Below are positions 61,599 through 64,000 of a stretch of DNA of 64,000 nucleotides, in pieces. Each line of letters begins with the position of its first letter. Within the stretch, counting starts at the first letter, position 1. The stretch is from contig NZ_QKZK01000013.1 of NCBI RefSeq assembly GCF_003254275.1, forward strand, positions 887 through 64,886, written 5' to 3'. The position numbers and the translations under genes were made by a program. The notes beneath the pieces were generated by a model. It searched no databases, had not been told where the DNA came from, and worked only from the letters and a program-made list of their open reading frames with translations. This stretch comes from Breznakibacter xylanolyticus (GTDB lineage Bacteria; Bacteroidota; Bacteroidia; Bacteroidales; Marinilabiliaceae).

Positions 61599-62294
61599 TT
61601 ATTTATTCAATTTGAGTTCGGCACGGGTGATGTATTTGTCAATTGAGCGAGCTTCCATCGAGTTTTTGTATTTCTCTTTGATGGTGGTGTATGCTTCAAC
61701 GGCTTTGTCGAATTTCCCGTTTTCTTCCTGCAGGTAACCGATTTTCATCAGGTAGGAAGGTGCTGTGAGTTCGTTGTTGCCTTCTGCAGCATCTTTGTAG
61801 GCGTCCAAGGCTTTGTCTTTTTGCCCCAGTTCGTAGTAAGCATCACCCATGGCGCCTTTGGCAATGTATTTCAAAAATTCATCATCGGCCGAGAATGCTT
61901 TCAGGTGCTTAATGGCGTTTTCGTATTCACCCAGTTTCAGGTAGCTCAATCCGGCATAACACTGAGCCAGGTTGCCGGCTTTGGTTGAACCATATTCTTC
62001 AATCAAATCCAAAAAGCCATAAGCGTTTACATCTTTGTCGATGTTCAGCGCCAGTTTGAAACTATCTTGCTCAAAATAGCGTTGTGCTTCAAATAATTTG
62101 GTTTGTGCTGTGAGGTTGCGGGGTTGAATAATGAGTTTTTTGATGCCCCAGTATCCGCCAACCAAGACTAATAAGCCCAAAACGATTCCGATAATCAGTT
62201 TTTGGTTGTTTTCAATAAAATGTTCTGTTTTGGTCAAAGCGCTCTCTACTTGAGCCAAGTTATCTTCTGCGTTGGTGGTATTCGTATTCGACAT
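61599..62294 (-). CDS. TPR protein with N-terminal membrane anchor (YfgM-like)
   Basis: 231 residues. An acidic cytoplasmic N-terminus is followed by one helix at about 34-52 (LIIGIVLGLLVLVGGYWGI). The rest is a chain of tetratricopeptide repeats: LAQCYAGLSYLKLGEYENAI, AMGDAYYELGQKDKALDAYK and MKIGYLQEENGKFDKAVEAY. This resembles YfgM-type proteins that sit near the translocon or chaperones, but the partner here is unknown. It has a good promoter and a strong terminator, so it is monocistronic. Confidence 0.85.
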   Translation of the reverse strand: MSNTNTTNAEDNLAQVESALTKTEHFIENNQKLIIGIVLGLLVLVGGYWGIKKLIIQPRNLTAQTKLFEAQRYFEQDSFKLALNIDKDVNAYGFLDLIEEYGSTKAGNLAQCYAGLSYLKLGEYENAIKHLKAFSADDEFLKYIAKGAMGDAYYELGQKDKALDAYKDAAEGNNELTAPSYLMKIGYLQEENGKFDKAVEAYTTIKEKYKNSMEARSIDKYITRAELKLNK

Positions 62295-62322
62295 TTTCTT
62301 GTTTTTTTAAGATATGGATGCG

Positions 62323-62351
62323 CAAATGTAACCTTTTTCGGATTAAATCAA
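62323..62351 (-). promoter_or_regulatory. Bacteroidota promoter of the TPR gene
   Basis: On the minus strand, TTG (62351-62349) and TACATTTG (62330-62323) are separated by 18 nt, 28 nt before the start codon at 62294. Confidence 0.6.
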
Positions 62352-62432
62352 AATACATTGTTAAAAAATGGTGCGTTTGGTTTTTGGGGATAAAACCTCG
62401 CTTTGTGGTGTCGTGCATCGGTGGCGAATGAC

Positions 62433-62440
62433 TATTTTTG
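62433..62440 (+). promoter_or_regulatory. Bacteroidota -7 promoter element (TATTTTTG) of recF
   Basis: Exact TAnnTTTG match, 15 nt before ATG 62456, implying a very short leader. No -33 element at usual spacing. Confidence 0.5.
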
Positions 62441-62455
62441 TGCCAAACCGTTGGC

Positions 62456-63574
62456 ATGATTCTTCACAAAATTTTCGTCATCAATTATCGTAACATTGCC
62501 CAGGCCGATTTGCAATTCTGCCCGGGCATTAACTGTTTTGTGGGGGACAACGGCGCAGGGAAAACCAATTTTCTCGATGCCATTTATTATTTGTCGTTCT
62601 GTAAAAGCTTTATCAATGTCATCGATTCGCAAAATGTGCGTCACCACAGCGATTTCTTTGTCATTCAAGGTCAATACCTCAATGGTGACTCGGTGGATGA
62701 GATTTATTGCGGATTGCGTCAAAATCAAAAGAAACAATTCAAGCGCAATAAAAAGGAGTATCCCAAACTTTCCGACCACATTGGGTTGATCCCGTTGGTG
62801 ATGATTTCGCCTGCCGACGAGATGCTCATCATGGAGGGGAGTGAGTGGCGGCGGCGGTTTCTCGATAGCGTGATTTCGCAATACGACAAAGGATATCTCG
62901 ATACGCTCATTCGCTATTCGCGGGTGTTGGCGCAGCGCAATCAAATATTGAAGGATGCCGATGGTAATCCGCCTGCCGACATGCTCGATGTGTACGATGG
63001 TCAGTTGGCCATGTGGGGAGCGATGATATATGAAAAGCGCAAGGCTTTCATCAATGAGTTGTTGCCGGTTTTTAATCATCACTTCTCTAATATCTCCGGT
63101 GGGGCTGAGGTGATTGACATTCATTATCGATCGCATCTCTCGGGCGAGGATTTTGAGTTGCAGCTTTTTGCCTCCCGTCAGCGCGATGCGCAGTCGGGAT
63201 ATACCCATCGGGGGATTCATCGTGACGATTTGGAGTTTACCCTGGGCGGTCATCCTCTTAAAAAAGAGGGCTCGCAAGGCCAAAAAAAGACCTTTGCCAT
63301 TGCCTTGCGTTTGGCTCAGTTCGATTTTCTCACCCGTCATCAGGGAGTGAAACCCTTGTTGTTGCTCGATGATATTTTCGATAAACTTGACAGCTTGAGA
63401 AGTAAACGGCTGTTAGAGTTGGTGGGAGAGGATCATTTTAGTCAGATATTTGTGAGTCACACCAACCGTGACCATCTGGAGGCCATTTTGTCGGGTATCG
63501 GCAAAGAGGTGCTTTTTTTTGATGTGGCTAACGGTGAAATAAAACTCGATAATCAAAACCATCATGCGTCGTAA
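62456..63574 (+). CDS. recF: DNA replication and repair protein RecF
   Basis: 372 residues from ATG 62456; an in-frame TTG at 62438 lies within the -7 element. The Walker A motif is VGDNGAGKTN, after ILHKIFVINYRNI. The family block YTHRGIHRDDLEFTLGG and the ABC signature region SQGQKKTFAIALRLAQF follow. Walker B is PLLLLDDIFDKLD. RecF helps load RecA at single-strand gaps. The following DUF721 gene overlaps its 3' end by 11 nt, a common arrangement. Confidence 0.95.
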   Translation: MILHKIFVINYRNIAQADLQFCPGINCFVGDNGAGKTNFLDAIYYLSFCKSFINVIDSQNVRHHSDFFVIQGQYLNGDSVDEIYCGLRQNQKKQFKRNKKEYPKLSDHIGLIPLVMISPADEMLIMEGSEWRRRFLDSVISQYDKGYLDTLIRYSRVLAQRNQILKDADGNPPADMLDVYDGQLAMWGAMIYEKRKAFINELLPVFNHHFSNISGGAEVIDIHYRSHLSGEDFELQLFASRQRDAQSGYTHRGIHRDDLEFTLGGHPLKKEGSQGQKKTFAIALRLAQFDFLTRHQGVKPLLLLDDIFDKLDSLRSKRLLELVGEDHFSQIFVSHTNRDHLEAILSGIGKEVLFFDVANGEIKLDNQNHHAS

Positions 63575-63857
63575 AAACGTTCAGAACATCCGCGATGTGA
63601 TTCAGGAAATTATTGGCGCCGACACCCGACTGTCGAGTGGCCTGCTCGAAGCCCGTGTGGTGCAAAACTGGGCGCAGGTATTAGGACCTTCGGTGGCACG
63701 TGCCACCCGACGGGTGTATTTGTATGAGGGAAAGTTGTTTGTGGAGCTCAATTCGAGCGTGGTGCGCAACGAGCTGATGATGTTGCGCGATCGCATTGTG
63801 AAGTCTCTCAACCAATCGGTGGGCAGCGATGTGGTGAAGGAAATTGTGTTGCGCTAA
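63564..63857 (+). CDS. DUF721 (DciA-like) protein
   Basis: 97 residues. Features of DUF721: QEIIGADTRLSSGLLEARVVQNWAQVLGP split as helix and loop, LYEGKLFVELNSSVVRNEL, and the C-terminal RIVKSLNQSVGSDVV. The domain includes the KH-like fold of DciA, the replicative helicase loader, though this short form is only a likely relative. It overlaps recF (ATG inside its end), suggesting translational coupling in replication or repair. Confidence 0.88.
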   Translation: MRRKNVQNIRDVIQEIIGADTRLSSGLLEARVVQNWAQVLGPSVARATRRVYLYEGKLFVELNSSVVRNELMMLRDRIVKSLNQSVGSDVVKEIVLR

Positions 63858-64000
63858 GATTTTCCTTGGTCGCGGTATTCGGTGGGCGTCATTTTTTCAC
63901 TCTCTTTAAAACATCTCGAAAAGGCCGAAACAGAGCCGAAACCCGAATGCAGCGCTATGTCTGCAACGGGCAATTGGCGTTTTTCGATGAGCAGTTGTTT
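63854..64000 (-). CDS. AraC-family transcriptional regulator, C-terminal end (partial)
   Basis: 48 residues visible; the gene enters from the right edge. The translation contains LLIEKRQLPVADIALHSGF, then GSVSAFSRCFKESEKMTPTEYR, which is the second helix-turn-helix of AraC/XylS regulators with the usual SxFxRxFKxxxGxTPxxYR pattern (here SEKM replaces the usual glycine). The ligand domain lies outside the window. Its stop overlaps the DUF721 stop on the other strand. Confidence 0.85.
   Translation of the reverse strand, partial: KQLLIEKRQLPVADIALHSGFGSVSAFSRCFKESEKMTPTEYRDQGKS

Overview
This window is a chromosomal segment of a Bacteroidota bacterium, probably in the Bacteroidales/Marinilabiliales range. 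The evidence is Bacteroidota-type -7 promoter elements (TAnnTTTG), a hybrid two-component sensor with a Reg_prop/Y_Y_Y periplasmic part, a gliding-motility/type IX-type modular surface protein, a dense set of secreted glycoside hydrolases, and the recF-DUF721 and folP-cdaA gene orders. I saw no rRNA, tRNA, CRISPR array, transposase or prophage.

Layout. 1-3.1 kb: a large surface protein on the minus strand, split by one in-frame TAA. 3.5-15.8 kb: housekeeping and stress genes: an RluA-type pseudouridine synthase, a Ca2+/Na+ antiporter, umuD-umuC with a SRAP (abasic-site) protein and an O6-alkylguanine methyltransferase nearby, a Crp/Fnr regulator, a thioredoxin with a DUF6132 partner, and a YdcF-like protein. 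16.0-21.6 kb: a carotenoid operon of phytoene synthase, CruF-type hydratase, acyltransferase, glycosyltransferase, a secreted TPR protein and a phytoene-desaturase-type enzyme. Together these predict an acylated carotenoid glycoside. 21.7-26.8 kb: nitroreductase, M3 oligopeptidase, and a minus-strand folP-cdaA-epimerase operon. 26.9-33.7 kb: the hybrid sensor-regulator, then a membrane protein/winged-helix regulator/CreD trio whose two transcription starts share one operator-like motif.

34-57.7 kb holds nine exported carbohydrate enzymes: GH31 with PA14, GH95-like, GH2, GH3, YicI-type GH31, GH3, GH97, GH27 and GH42. They are suited to stripping xylosyl, galactosyl, fucosyl and glucosyl residues, as in xyloglucan oligosaccharides. 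There is no SusC/SusD pair and no endo-acting enzyme, and most genes are separated by their own terminators, so this is not a canonical polysaccharide utilisation locus. An outer-membrane beta-barrel protein and an OmpA-family lipoprotein sit inside it. 57.9-64 kb: yaaA, a PAS histidine kinase, ribH, a TPR protein, recF, a DUF721 (DciA-like) gene, and the 3' end of an AraC regulator cut by the window edge.

The most unusual features are non-coding. They are three palindromes at an exact 21-bp period (42.6 kb), the shared operator of the CreD trio (31.2 and 32.3 kb), a Bacteroidota-type recurring intergenic element (32.2 kb), a REP-like inverted repeat (39.5 kb), and a G-rich element placed just upstream of three start codons in the same orientation.
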